Positions 49,099 to 59,651 of a stretch of DNA of 64,000 nt are shown one piece after another. The position numbers and the translations under genes were made by a program. The stretch spans positions 1-64,000 of the forward strand of contig JBBHKE010000298.1 of assembly GCA_037447655.1 (NCBI GenBank), given 5' to 3'. A model generated the notes under the pieces. It saw only the letters and a list, made by a program, of their open reading frames with translations. It ran no database searches and had not been told where the DNA came from. This DNA is from Zygnema cylindricum (Eukaryota > Streptophyta > Zygnematophyceae > Zygnematales > Zygnemataceae). How positions within the stretch are numbered: position 1 is the first letter of the stretch; the number at the start of each line of letters is the position of its first letter.

Positions 49099-51973
49099 GG
49101 TTATGGGCCCACCCTCTAGGGTGCCCACCTTTAATGGATCTGGGTTCATCTATTGGGAAGCCATGATGATGGGAGCTTTGTGTGAAAAACGATACTGGGG
49201 TATCGTCAGTGGACAAGTGAAACGTCCACCTTCGGGAACTCCACCAGGATTTGGGGGAGTAAGGTTTTCTGCAACAACGGCTGCCTCAGCGGAGGAGGCA
49301 GATGATGGGGACAGCAGTGTGTCCGAAAAGGAGAAAGGGAAGGAGACACCCCTCACTCCTATTGCCACAGTATCGGGAGCGGCGACCGTGAAGACCGTGG
49401 AGAACGATACTCAAATGTGGGAGGATGTAAACATGGCTGCCAAGAACTTCATTCTGAGGCACCTCACTCAAGGTTTGGCCACTAGTCATCTTCACATTTA
49501 CAAGGCCGAGGAGCTGTGGGAGAGTTTGGTGGAGATTTATAGAGCTGGAACTATTCAAAAGCTCCAGTTGGCTGAGCAAAAGCTATTGAGTTACACTTAC
49601 AAAGGAGGAAAGATGTTAGATTACTGTAATGATCTTTCTTGTTTGTATATGGAAATGGAAAGTGCCGGGTGGACAGGTACAAAGAAAATGAAAGTTAACA
49701 CCCTTATCATGAAATTACCAGATGAGTTCGAAAACATAGTGTATCGAGTACAGGGAATGCTTGATAGTTCATGGAAATGGAACACATTGGTTAGGATGAT
49801 ACTTGTGCAGGAAAACACAATGGAGATTAGGAGAGGAGGAAAGAGCATTCAAGCTCTAGCAGCAGGTGGGGACCGATGGGGGAAGGACGCGAAGAAACCT
49901 TATAGAGGGGAAAGAGATAATTCTGGGGGACAGAGGCCCCCAAAGGGTCTTTGTCATTATTGCAAAAAGTCGGGACACTTTATTGCAGATTGTGTCAAGC
50001 TGTCGGAGCTGAGGCTCCAAGAAAACCGTGGAGGGGGTTCTTCCGGAGGGAAGAAAAAGGCACTTGTGGTTACAAAAGTGTCAGGAGAAACCGAGGATGA
50101 GTCATCTAAGGAGGATGGGGAGCTTCTTCTTGACGAGAGTCTGGAGGAGAAGGAGATCCCTCGGAGACAGAAGTGTGCCCTTGGAGCAATTCGGGAAGCT
50201 CCACAAGAAGGATGGATCATCGACTCAGGTGCATCCATGCATATGTGTCGTGATAAAGAACTCTTCACTAAGCTAAGAAAGATTCCTACTGTAGAGATAG
50301 AGTATGGGGATGGGAGAGTGGTTACTACAGATTTAGTGGGATCAGTAGATCTGAAAGTCTTAGTGGAGGGTAAGACTTCTATACTTACATTCTCAGATGT
50401 ACTTTACATTCCTCAGCTGAGTAAAAATCTTGTCTCTACGTCTGTGTTAGATTACAAAGAGTTTGATAACTTCACTAGAAAGGGAGTCTTTACAGCTAAG
50501 TATGGGGATGAAGTTTACTTCACAGGAGATAAGGGTAGCCAAGGAATGTTTAGGCTTAACCTGAGTAATGAAAAGAAGAATGCTTACTATGTTGGTGTTC
50601 CTAAGGTGATGATTTGGCATAAGCGGTTGGGGCATGTGCATTTTGATAAGTTAAGGGAAATGAAAAAACTTGGGGTAGTAGATGCCATTCAGTTTGGGGA
50701 TAATGAAATGATGGATGATTGTAGTGGTTGTGCTCAAGGTAAGGCTCACAGACTTCCCTTTCCCAAAGTCGCCACATATAGAGGTGAGAAAGTGTTAGAT
50801 TTGGTCCACACAAATATTTGGGGGCCTGCAAAAGTACCTGCGGTTGGAGGAAAGAGGTTTATGATGACAATAACTGATGACTGGTCTAGATACTCTAGAG
50901 TCTACTTTCTGAAAACAAAGTTTGAAGCATCAACTTACTTCAAAGAATATAAAGCTTGGAGTGAGAAGTTGCATGAAACCCCCATTAAGAGGATAAAGAG
51001 TGATAATGGGGGGGAATATACCTCTAACGAGTTTGAGGAATATCTAAGAGATGAGGGAGTGCAGCACCAGAAAACTGTACCATATAACCCGGAACAAAAT
51101 GGGGTAGCTGAGAGATTGAATCGAACACTAGGAGATAGTGTACTTAGTATGTTGGCAGACAAGAAAATAGGAAAGAGATTTTGGGCAGAAGCAATGAATT
51201 GTGCCAACTACATTAAGAATAGAGTCCTTACCTCAGCTGTAAAGGGAGTGACACCTTATGAGAGATGGGTTGGAAGGAAACCAGATATCTCACACCTTAA
51301 AGTATTTGGTAGCCAAGTTTACAGTCTTGACACGGATAGGAAAAACTGGAAACTAGATGCTAAAGGAAAACTTGGATACTTTGTGGGATATGATGAGGAT
51401 GTTAAGGGATATAGAGTCTATGACTTAGCGAAGAAAGATATCATTCTGGTTAAACACTTAGTTGTCATGGATAATGGAAAGTCATTTGAACCCTTCAAAT
51501 ATACAAAGAAGATAAGAATCAGATTTGAGTCCGAAAGTGAGGAGAACTCGGTCGTTCCCGAAAAGGACATGGGTGAAACCGTGATTACAGATTCAGGGGA
51601 GATCCAAGATACAGGAGACTCACCGGAAACCTCACATACTCTTATGGACTTCGAGGAGATAGAAGAAGCGGGACAAGAACCGGTTTCCATGGACAGGGGA
51701 GCCGATGAGACAGTGAGAAGAAATCCAAGACTTCTATCCATTCTTGCTTCGGAGTTTGAGGGAGGAAGGAGGAGCAGCAAAAGATTACAAGAAAAACAAG
51801 CCGCTCATAAGGTAACTAAGCTATCTCACCCTAATGAGCCTCAGTCTTACTCGGAGGCAGTGAATAGTCCAGAGAAAGAAAGATGGATTAGAGCTATAAA
51901 TGATGAGATGGCTTCTATCACGGAAGCAAATACTTGGGAACTAGCAGATTGTCCTCCAGACATGGGTATTTAA
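49079..51973 (+). CDS. Cop-5 Gag-protease-integrase polyprotein (964 aa, truncated)
   Basis: Starts in the LTR (ATG GAG GAC) and reads through the primer-binding site (Q-V-M-G-P-P); the ATG inside that site is an alternative start in the same frame. Gag with W-E-S-L-V-E-I-Y and knuckle C-H-Y-C-K-K-S-G-H-F-I-A-D-C (about residue 290); protease W-I-I-D-S-G-A-S-M-H-M-C (about 380); integrase zinc part W-H-K-R-L-G-H ... C-S-G-C; core with H-T-N-I-W-G-P (Asn where Asp is usual), S-D-N-G-G-E-Y and N-G-V-A-E-R-L-N-R. Ends at a stop created by a deletion of about 20 bp at the start of RT (C-P-P-D-M-G-I). Confidence 0.95.
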   Translation: MEDTELQVMGPPSRVPTFNGSGFIYWEAMMMGALCEKRYWGIVSGQVKRPPSGTPPGFGGVRFSATTAASAEEADDGDSSVSEKEKGKETPLTPIATVSGAATVKTVENDTQMWEDVNMAAKNFILRHLTQGLATSHLHIYKAEELWESLVEIYRAGTIQKLQLAEQKLLSYTYKGGKMLDYCNDLSCLYMEMESAGWTGTKKMKVNTLIMKLPDEFENIVYRVQGMLDSSWKWNTLVRMILVQENTMEIRRGGKSIQALAAGGDRWGKDAKKPYRGERDNSGGQRPPKGLCHYCKKSGHFIADCVKLSELRLQENRGGGSSGGKKKALVVTKVSGETEDESSKEDGELLLDESLEEKEIPRRQKCALGAIREAPQEGWIIDSGASMHMCRDKELFTKLRKIPTVEIEYGDGRVVTTDLVGSVDLKVLVEGKTSILTFSDVLYIPQLSKNLVSTSVLDYKEFDNFTRKGVFTAKYGDEVYFTGDKGSQGMFRLNLSNEKKNAYYVGVPKVMIWHKRLGHVHFDKLREMKKLGVVDAIQFGDNEMMDDCSGCAQGKAHRLPFPKVATYRGEKVLDLVHTNIWGPAKVPAVGGKRFMMTITDDWSRYSRVYFLKTKFEASTYFKEYKAWSEKLHETPIKRIKSDNGGEYTSNEFEEYLRDEGVQHQKTVPYNPEQNGVAERLNRTLGDSVLSMLADKKIGKRFWAEAMNCANYIKNRVLTSAVKGVTPYERWVGRKPDISHLKVFGSQVYSLDTDRKNWKLDAKGKLGYFVGYDEDVKGYRVYDLAKKDIILVKHLVVMDNGKSFEPFKYTKKIRIRFESESEENSVVPEKDMGETVITDSGEIQDTGDSPETSHTLMDFEEIEEAGQEPVSMDRGADETVRRNPRLLSILASEFEGGRRSSKRLQEKQAAHKVTKLSHPNEPQSYSEAVNSPEKERWIRAINDEMASITEANTWELADCPPDMGI
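49099..49112 (+). promoter_or_regulatory. Cop-5 primer-binding site (half tRNA-iMet)
   Basis: GGTTATGGGCCCAC abuts the LTR end; complementary to the initiator tRNA-Met anticodon stem-loop including CAU. Confidence 0.85.
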
Positions 51974-53408
51974 ACAAAAACTGAACCCAGATAATACCAT
52001 TGAAAGATATAAGGCTCGATTGGTAGCGAAGGGGTTCACCCAAAAGGAGGGGATTCACTATGAGGAGACCTTTGCTCCAGTTGTTCGGTTCCCATCAGTA
52101 AGGATTCTCCTCAGCCTGGCAGCAGCGGAAGACATGAAAATCCACCAGATGGACATTAAGACTGCGTTTCTTAATGGTGAGTTAGAGGAAGAAATTTTCA
52201 TGAGACAACCCGAGGGGTTCGTGGAAGAAGGAGAAGAGAGCAAAGTCTACAGGCTCATAAAGTCCTTATATGGACTGAAGCAGGCTCCCCGACAGTGGAA
52301 TAACAAACTAGATGAGTTTCTTACCAGTCTGGGATATATCTGTATCAGCTCTGACCATTCTATCTATATGTTTGAAGATGAGAATGGTGTCATTTTTATT
52401 GCAATTTATGTGGATGATTTGCTTGTGTTGAGTAAATCCTTGGAAAAGATCAATAAGTTAAAAACAGATCTTAGAAGCAGATTTGATATGAAGGATTTAG
52501 GGGAGGAAAAATATATTTTGGGGGTTCAAATAGAGAGAGATAGGGGGAAGAAGATTATCAGACTTACTCAGAAAGAAGCAATAGGTAATATGCTTGAGAA
52601 ATTTCAGATGGAAAATGCTAACAGTTGTACCACTCCCATGGACTTGAAAAAAGTAAGTGATGGGAGTGTAGAAGGAGGAGTGATGATCTTAGATGATCAA
52701 ATGAGTACAGAAGAGAGAGAGTTTATGAAGACTATCACTTATAGACAGGTCGTAGGAAGTTTAATATCTTTTATGAATTGTACCAGGCCAGACATAGCGA
52801 CAGCAGTTGGGGTACTCAGTAGGAGTCTTAATGATCCTAGAAAGAGGGATTGGGAAGCAGCCAAGAGAGACATTAGATATCTGGTAAGAACCAGAGAGTT
52901 ATGGTTGCATTTGGGAGGGGAGCACACTGACATCACTACTTGGAGTGATGCCAATTATGGGGACGCACCTATGAGACGATGCACTTCTGGGTATGTGTTA
53001 TATGTTGGGGAAGGTGCATGCTGTTGGAGCAGTAAGCAACAAAAGGTGGTTGCTCAGTCCACTATGGAGGCTGAATACATGGCCTCTTGTTCTGCTGTGA
53101 AAGAGTTGATGTGGGTCAAGTCCTTGCTGCAAGAACTGGGGTATATGAAGGTGGGAGTGCATGAAGTGTTTTGTGATAATCAAGCGGCCATAGCAATTGC
53201 AGCCAATCCAAAACATCATTTTAAGGCTAAACATATGGACATAAGATTAAGTTTTGTAAGAGAAAAAGTTGAGAATAAAATAGTGAATCTTGTATATAGA
53301 TCTGATGAGGAAATGGTAGCGGACATGATGACCAAACCTGTGCCCTCACCAAAGTTAAAATACTGTAGGGAAAAATGTGGATTAAAAGAAAAATTAAAAA
53401 TAGACTAG
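51962..53408 (+). CDS. Cop-5 reverse transcriptase and RNase H
   Basis: The frame resumes at W-V-F-K-Q-K-L-N-P after the deletion and runs open to TAG 53406. RT: R-L-V-A-K-G-F-T-Q-K-E-G, D-I-K-T-A-F-L-N-G, L-Y-G-L-K-Q-A-P-R-Q-W, catalytic I-Y-V-D-D-L-L-V-L near 52408. RNase H: S-D-A-N-Y-G, S-T-M-E-A-E-Y-M-A, F-C-D-N-Q-A-A, H-M-D-I-R. Complete and undamaged apart from the missing junction. There is no ATG of its own at the start, so it was made as part of Gag-Pol. Confidence 0.95.
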
Positions 53409-53421
53409 AAAATAAGGGGAG

Positions 53422-54420
53422 TGTTGAAATAAGTAGTTTTTGTATTTTCTAGGTCTAAATTACATTAGCGGAAACATATATAGAAAATGATGGCAGCCTG
53501 CCTCCATCTCTTCTCTCTTTCCCCCATACTTGTTGTAGTCACTGAAAGAGAGAGAGAGCGATGGAGCCATGACTGCCTCAGATCAATAGGAAGGACTAAA
53601 GAGTGACTTAAGTCACTCTCAACAAAAGGTTGAGTCCGGCAGGACTCGAACCCCCGACCGGTAGAGCGCGGCGTAGCCGTTAGCTCTAACCAGTCTGTCG
53701 TAGAAGTCCGTTAGATGATATAGGGTTTCATTCATATTTAAACTATTGTATTATACTGAAATGATTTAACTGTAATATGGACGAAACGAACATAGAACTT
53801 GTTAAGGTTTAGTGCGAACGTCATTTCGCACGAAACAAATGAAACGGACATTTGTTTTAAACGGTCGACATTTAATGTCGGATTTAATCCGACGGCGCAC
53901 GTCATCGCCAAGATCGCGGAATGGTCACTTTGGATTTTATGGACGTGGCATGACGTGGCGCCGCGTGGAAGGATGACATTCGGTCACGAGAATTCCGGAG
54001 AATATACGAACGAGTGGAAAAATGACACGCGTCCACTCAGTAGCCTTGTCGTACACAGGCCGTACAGAAAGGACATCGGCCGTAGTACCTTTCTGTACTT
54101 TACAGTAATATGATTGGTTCGTACTTTAGTAGATAGGGGTTGTGAGAGAGATTTAGAACTTAGGAAATTTTGACACCTCTCTCTCTAAGAGAGCTTTGTA
54201 TAAATTGGCATTTTTTGCCGGCTCATAACTTATCAGCTGGTTGGCCGTTTTCAGTGATTTTTTTTGCTACGGACTCAAGGGAGTCAAAGCTGCACAGGGG
54301 TGCAATCAAATTGTCAGTTTGCCTTCTTGGGCAGCAGTGGTCGTGGCTTAAAGTGGGTTAGTTGAATACTATCTAGAGGCTTCCTGTATTCTCTAGTCCA
54401 ATGGAGGACACAGAATTGCA
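53422..54420 (+). repeat. Cop-5 3' LTR
   Basis: 999 bp, about 98% like the 5' LTR. Differences cluster in the last 200 bp. TATAAAT at 54199-54205. Confidence 0.95.
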
Positions 54421-55290
54421 CCTTTGTTGCTAGCTATGAGAATGAAGTGTACTTCACAGCTAAAAGTAGCCAAAGGATGTTTAGGCTGAATTTGAGTAAT
54501 GGAAAGACAGGAGATTACTGTGCTGGTGTAAGTGATTTGATGATGTGGCATAAAAGATTGTGACATGTGCATCTAAATAGATTGAAGGAAATGAAGAAGA
54601 TGGGTGTAGTTGAGGGAATACATTTTGGTGATAATAAGACCTTGGATGATTGTAGTGGGTGTGCTCAACGAAAAGCCCACAGATTGCCTTTTCCAAAAGC
54701 TCCAACATATAAGGGTGAAAATGTCTTAGATTTAGTTCACACTAATATATGGGGACCGGCCAAAGTGCCATCAGTTAGAGGGAAAATATTTATGCTTACT
54801 ATCACTGATGATTGGTCTAGATACTCTAGAGTCTATTTCTTGAGAAACAAATCTGAGGCTTCGGCTTGTTTTAAGGAGTATAAAGCATGGAGTGAAAATC
54901 TTCATGAGACACATATAAAGAGAGTGAGGAATGATAATGAGGGGGAATTCACTTCTAATGAGTTTGAGGATTACTTGAAAGAGGAAGGGGTTTAACACCA
55001 AAAGATTGTCCTAAAGAACCCAAAACAAAACGGTGTAGCCGAAAGACTAAATCGGAAACTAAGTGATAGTGCTCGTAGTATATTGACAGATAAAAAGATA
55101 AGGAAAAGTTTTTGGGTGGAAGCTATGAATTGTGCTAACTATCTAAAAAATAGAGTCTTTACCTCGGATGTAAAAGGCCAAACACCCTATGAAAGATGGA
55201 CTGGGAGAAAACTTAATATTTCACATTTTAAGGTGTTTGGAAGTCAAGTGTTTAGTCTAAACCCAAAAAATCTGATTGGAAGTTAGATGC
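54421..55290 (+). pseudogene. Cop-4 GAG-pre-integrase and integrase
   Basis: Continues Cop-4 after Cop-5 (the first CCTTT is the target duplication). W-H-K-R-L-stop-H-V-H, C-S-G-C-A-Q, H-T-N-I-W-G-P with Asn as in Cop-5, N-D-N-E-G-E-F for the second motif, stop after E-E-G-V, then N-G-V-A-E-R-L-N-R and F-W-V-E-A-M-N-C-A-N-Y. Several lesions. Confidence 0.88.
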
Positions 55291-55837
55291 TAGAGGAAAG
55301 CCGAGATACTTACTAGGGTATGATGAAAATGTAAAGGGGTATATAGTTTATGATCGCGGAAGAGAAGACATAATTCTATTAAATCACTTGGTACTTATAG
55401 ATGAAGAAAAATCCATAGATCCCTTCAAGTACACTAAACCGGTGAGAATTAGAATTGAATCCGAAAATGAGTTAGATTTAGATTCTTCTAATCAAACTCC
55501 GATTCAGCCTGACCTTGCAAAGAAAGAGGAATAACTGACCGAAAGTGACCCTCTCTTGGAGTCACAACATCTGGTTCAAACCGAGGAAGTAAACGAGGAG
55601 AGATCGGAAATGGACAATGAACGTCTGGAGATGGATTCCACGGATAAGAGAGAAGATGAAGTTGTTCGGAGGAATCCAAGATTACCCTCCATTCCAACGT
55701 CGGAGTTTGAAGGAGGAAGGAGAAGCAACAAGAGACTTTAAGAGAGACAAGTGAACAACAACGTAACTAAGCTGTCACATTTGAGCGAACCCCAGACTTA
55801 CTCGGAAGCAGTTAATAGTCTGGAACATAGTAGATGA
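55291..55837 (+). pseudogene. Cop-4 integrase C-terminus and linker
   Basis: Frame-shifted continuation: W-K-L-D-A-R-G-K, G-Y-D-E-N-V-K-G-Y, then an acidic linker and R-R-N-P-R-L-P-S-I as in Cop-5. Stops near 55532 and 55739. Confidence 0.8.
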
Positions 55838-57381
55838 GTGACAGCTATTAATGATGAGATGGCTTCTATTATGGAAGAAAAAACATGGGAGTTGGTGGAT
55901 TGTCCTCCGGATAGAAAGCCAATAGGATGCAAGTGGGTATTTAAGTTGAAGCTCAATTCAGATAACAATATCGAGCGATGCAAGGCCAGATTAGTGGCAA
56001 AGGGGTTCACACAGAAGGAGGGAATCGATTATGAGGAGACCTTTGCTCCGGTTGTTAGATTTCCCTCACTTCGGATTCTACTTAGTCTAGCGGCAGCGGA
56101 AGACATGGAAGTGCACCGGATGGACATCAAAACCACTTTCTTACATAGAGAATCAAAAGAAAAGATCTTCATGCGACAACCAAAAGGATTTGTGAAAAAA
56201 GGAGAAGAAAGTAAGATTTGCAAATTGATAAAGTCCCTTTAAGGACTAAAGCAAGCTCCACGCCAATGGAAAAAGAAATAGGACAAGTTTTTGATAGTTT
56301 GGGATATATTCGAATCAATTTGGATCATTCCATTTCCTTATTTCAGGATGAGGAGGGTATAATTTTCATTGCCATATATGTTGATGACTTGCTTGTTTTG
56401 AGTAAATTAATGGAGAAAATCAATAGATTGAAAAAGGATCTAAAGAATAGATTTGAAATGAAAGATTTGGGGGAGGCAAAGTATATTTTGGAAATTCAGA
56501 TAGAGAGGGATAAAGGGAAGAAAGCAATTAGACTAACTCAAAAAGAAGCAATTGGAAATAAGCTTGAAATTTTTCAAATGGATAAAACGAATAGTTGTAC
56601 GACACCAATGGACTTAAAAAAGGGAAATGAGGGGAGCTCAGAAAAGGGAGTTTTGATCTTGGATGATGAGTTAGGACCTGAGGAAAGCAAGTTCATGCAA
56701 ACTATTCTATATAGACAAGTTGTCGGTAGTTTAATCTATTTTATGAATTGTATTTGTCTTGATATAGGAGCAGTTGTGGGGGTATTAAGTAGGAGTCGTA
56801 ATGATCCTAGGAAGAAATATAGGGAAGCGGCCAAAAGGGTCATGCGGTACCTAAAAGGAACAAGAGATGTGTGGTTGGATTTGGGAGGAGATAACACTAA
56901 CATCACCACTTGGAGTGATGCCAGTGATAGGGATGCTCCGATGAGGAGATGTACTTCGAGGTATGTGTTGTATGTTGGAAATGGGGCTTCCTGTTGGAGC
57001 AACAAGCAACAAAAGGTGACTGCTTGGTCCACCATGGAGGCTGAGTATATGGCCTCTTGTTCGGCTGTGAAAGAATTAATATGGGTGAAATCTCTGCTTC
57101 AAGAAGTGGGATATATGAAGAATGGAGTGGAAAAGATATTTTGTGATAATCAAGCTGCGATTGCAATTGAAGTAGATCTTATGCATCATTTTAAAGCAAA
57201 ATATATGGATATCCGATTGAGTTTTGTTAGAGAGAAGGTCGAGAATAAAATAATTAGTTTGGAATATAGACCAGATGGAGAAATGGTAGCAGATATGATG
57301 ACAAAGCCGGTTCCTTCTCCCAAATTGGCATTTTGTAGGGAGAAGTGTGGACTAAAGCAAAAGATAGACCAGAAAATAAAG
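55838..57381 (+). pseudogene. Cop-4 reverse transcriptase and RNase H
   Basis: Two overlapping open stretches (55838-56242 and 56218-57432) hold K-P-I-G-C-K-W-V-F-K-L-K, F-A-P-V-V-R-F-P-S, then after a stop at 56240 the catalytic I-Y-V-D-D-L-L-V-L and RNase H S-T-M-E-A-E-Y-M-A, F-C-D-N-Q-A-A. It preserves the 20-bp RT segment missing in Cop-5, which lets that deletion be mapped. Confidence 0.9.
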
Positions 57382-57385
57382 GGAG

Positions 57386-58361
57386 TGTTGAAAATGGTAT
57401 TTTATATTCTAATTTGCTTTCTTATTGTCTAAACTGCAGTCGTCATACTTGTCGTAGTCACCGAAAACTAGCAGACAACCATGGCTCTCCCTAGCAAAGA
57501 TATAGGAGACAGACAGATGGAGCAAGAGACATCGCTCCTGCAAAAGATTTATGAAAGGATCAAGGTTTGATCCTGTGACCTTCCGGATGGACGCCGTACA
57601 ATTTAGTCCTCCGTCTTATCTGTTAGGTTATGAAGATCGTTGGAGTTTATAGGGTGCTACTCTTATTTAAACATTACAGGACGACAAAATTCATTCAACA
57701 ATTTACGGAACGAGTTGAACATGGAAAAGAATTAGTCAGCATAAAAAACTGATCGCACGGAATATACGAAGCGTCATTTAATGTCGACGGACGAAATCAA
57801 ATGTCCGGATCGAATCGAACGGCTCATAAAAGAGCCGGTGGACCTGAATGGTATTTTGGGACTTTGCAGAGTAGAAGTCGGTGAATGACACGTGGCAATA
57901 CTTTGTTGGACTGCGGATATCACGGACGAAGCAAATACGGCTCAAGAACTGATACGCGTCACATAGCGGCCATGCTGTACTATGGCCGTACAAGAAGTAC
58001 AGCGCTACATGTATCTTCTTGTACTATACACTGTTTTGATTGGTTAGTGTACACTAGTAGTAGGCACAGTGAGGTAGTTTATGACTTAGAAAAATTTAGG
58101 GTTTTTGCCTCTCTCCTAGAGTGCACTTGTATATATTGACCAACTTTGGTCAACCATAACTTAATGCTTCGAGGAGCAATTTCAGTGATTCGTTTTGCTG
58201 CATACTCAAGGGAGTCTAAGCTACATAGGGGTGTAGTTGGTCAGAGTCTTTGCGTCACAGGGTGGGACTTATGCATTGCCAAAGTGAAAAGTGTATATAT
58301 TATCTTAAAGGCTTCATATAAGCTGGACATTTTGTGTACCAATGGAGGTCACAGAATTACA
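57386..58361 (+). repeat. Cop-4 3' LTR
   Basis: 976 bp, TGTTGAAAATGG to ATTACA, after polypurine tract aaaataaagggag. Lacks the MITE, giving its empty site. Confidence 0.93.
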
Positions 58362-58830
58362 AGCATGCACCGAATTGCAATCGGACATGTCAAAACGCTC
58401 AAGTAAACTAAGAATGTAATGCTTTTGACTCATTTGCAAAATGCGTGCAAACCTTTGACGTAAAATAGTGATGCCAAAACAACAGTCAAGATCGCCTAAA
58501 TTTGTCATAGGCAAATAGAAAGAGAGAATGCCTTTTATCTGATGAATAGAGGATTACTAGGACCTGCGAGAATTAAATCAACTATGTAAATAATAATTAT
58601 GATTAACTAGTCACCTACACCTCTAATATGGATTCCAGGAGCTGCACTGATTTCCCTAAATCCTTTTTTAATTATTGTTGCCACAAAGGTTTGATGCCAA
58701 ACTCTAAGTGCTTGTTTAAGACCATAAATAGATTTACCTATATGACAGACAAGGGTTTCAATACCAGGGACAGTGTAACCAGGTGGTTGTTCCATAAAAA
58801 TATCTTTTAAGAGGTCACCGATCACACAGA
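58362..58830 (-). pseudogene. Cop-3 reverse transcriptase, upstream part
   Basis: Minus strand: K-S-I-Y-G-L-K-Q-A-L-R-V-W-H, G-I-T-I-L-R-Q-R-F-A-R-I, H-F-D-M-S-like block up to the Cop-4 insertion. Catalytic motif Y-I-V-D near 58575 (GTT for GAT), so inactive. Homology to Cop-2 ends near 58830. Confidence 0.88.
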
Positions 58831-58859
58831 TCATAGAGATTAGATAGTTAGTCATAGGA

Positions 58860-59087
58860 GGAGAAATCCAGCTTCATTAAGGAAATGTCAATAGTGACAA
58901 TTGTAATTCCTACTTTATAATTCCATTCAAAGTTACTAAAACCTGCCTCATGTACTGTTTACATCTATTTCTACTTCAATCTCTAAACCCTTGTGAGGCA
59001 CAGAGCAGCACCCCTTCCTAGTGTATATTATAGGTTTATCTACCAAAAACCTCGACCAAGGGCTAGGGTGAGCGCCCAAAATCAACA
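58860..59087 (+). repeat. Cop-6 LTR fragment (3' end)
   Basis: Sequence ending aatcaaca directly before GGTTATGGGCCCAC, the layout of a copia LTR end. The 5' part of the LTR is missing at the junction with Cop-3. No second LTR in the window. Confidence 0.5.
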
Positions 59088-59101
59088 GGTTATGGGCCCA
59101 C
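59088..59101 (+). promoter_or_regulatory. Cop-6 primer-binding site (half tRNA-iMet)
   Basis: GGTTATGGGCCCAC, identical to that of Cop-4 and Cop-5. Confidence 0.75.
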
Positions 59102-59360
59102 TTTGAGTGGTGTTCCATGTGTCTTTGGAGTCCCTAGAGTACAGGAGTAAAGTGCAAGCGAATCCGCGGAGTGAGTCCTAAGGGACGTCACCATCGATAC
59201 ATGTAGAAGCTGCAAGAGAGATCACATTAGTTTCATCGGAAGCCAAATCCCACAGACAAAAGACCAAACAGTTGTAAGGGAGAGATCATGAACGACCATG
59301 TCAAACATGCGACAAGGTCAAAAGGGATGATGGAGACATTGCGGAAAAGCAAGGAGCTCA

Positions 59361-59651
59361 ATAAGTACGAAGGACAACCACATCTTAGACAGAAGCACAA
59401 AGGAGGAGATCACACCCTCATGGTCTAAACGGATCGAGCTAACTAAGAATATCCTTCAGACATCCTACAGAGATGGAATGCCCATCAAAGTATACATCAC
59501 TCAATTTTCCACTCTATTAGACAACGCAAAAAAAGCAGGCCTAAAATTCTCAGTGGGAACGCAGATCTGCTGGCTAATCCTTTCACTTTCAACAAAATTT
59601 TCAAATGTCATCACCTGGTTAGAGGAGCTGAATTTGAAACAATCGGAGTAG
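59361..59651 (+). pseudogene. Cop-6 gag fragment
   Basis: A 96-codon open stretch with S-W-S-K-R-I-E-L-T-K, Y-R-D-G-M-P-I-K-V-Y-I-T-Q-F and L-L-D-N-A-K-K-A-G-L-K-F, the pattern of copia UBN2-type gag. Lies 260 bp after the primer-binding site on the same strand. Divergent from other elements here; the rest of gag-pol is not recognisable downstream. Confidence 0.5.

Larger units (their letters stand above)
48100..54420 (+). mobile_element. Cop-5, nearly intact Ty1/copia element
   Basis: 6321 bp with two 999-bp LTRs (48100-49098, 53422-54420) differing at about 18 positions by eye, a perfect 5-bp target duplication CCTTT (48095-48099, 54421-54425), half-tRNA primer-binding site and polypurine tract aaaataaggggag. 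The single Gag-Pol frame is broken only by a deletion of about 20 bp near 51960. It is the youngest copia in the window. Confidence 0.97.
45158..58361 (+). mobile_element. Cop-4, degenerate copia element hosting Cop-5
   Basis: LTRs at 45158-46674 and 57386-58361; without the MITE both are 976 bp. Half-tRNA primer-binding site, gag, protease, [Cop-5 48100-54420], integrase, RT and RNase H, polypurine tract aaaataaagggag. The LTRs differ at roughly one in ten positions in the first 175 bp, so it is older than Cop-5. Flanking 4-mers ggca/agca form an imperfect target duplication. Many stops. Confidence 0.93.
43905..58860 (-). mobile_element. Cop-3, minus-strand copia element carrying a nested stack
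   Basis: 3' LTR 43905-44368, RNase H 44391-45157, then Cop-4 inserted (45158-58361), then RT continuing at 58362-58830. The host sequence on both sides of Cop-4 aligns to adjacent parts of Cop-2 RT (G-T-G-C-x-x-C-T-C region), which proves continuity. The 5' part is lost near 58860. The YxDD motif reads Y-I-V-D. Confidence 0.88.
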
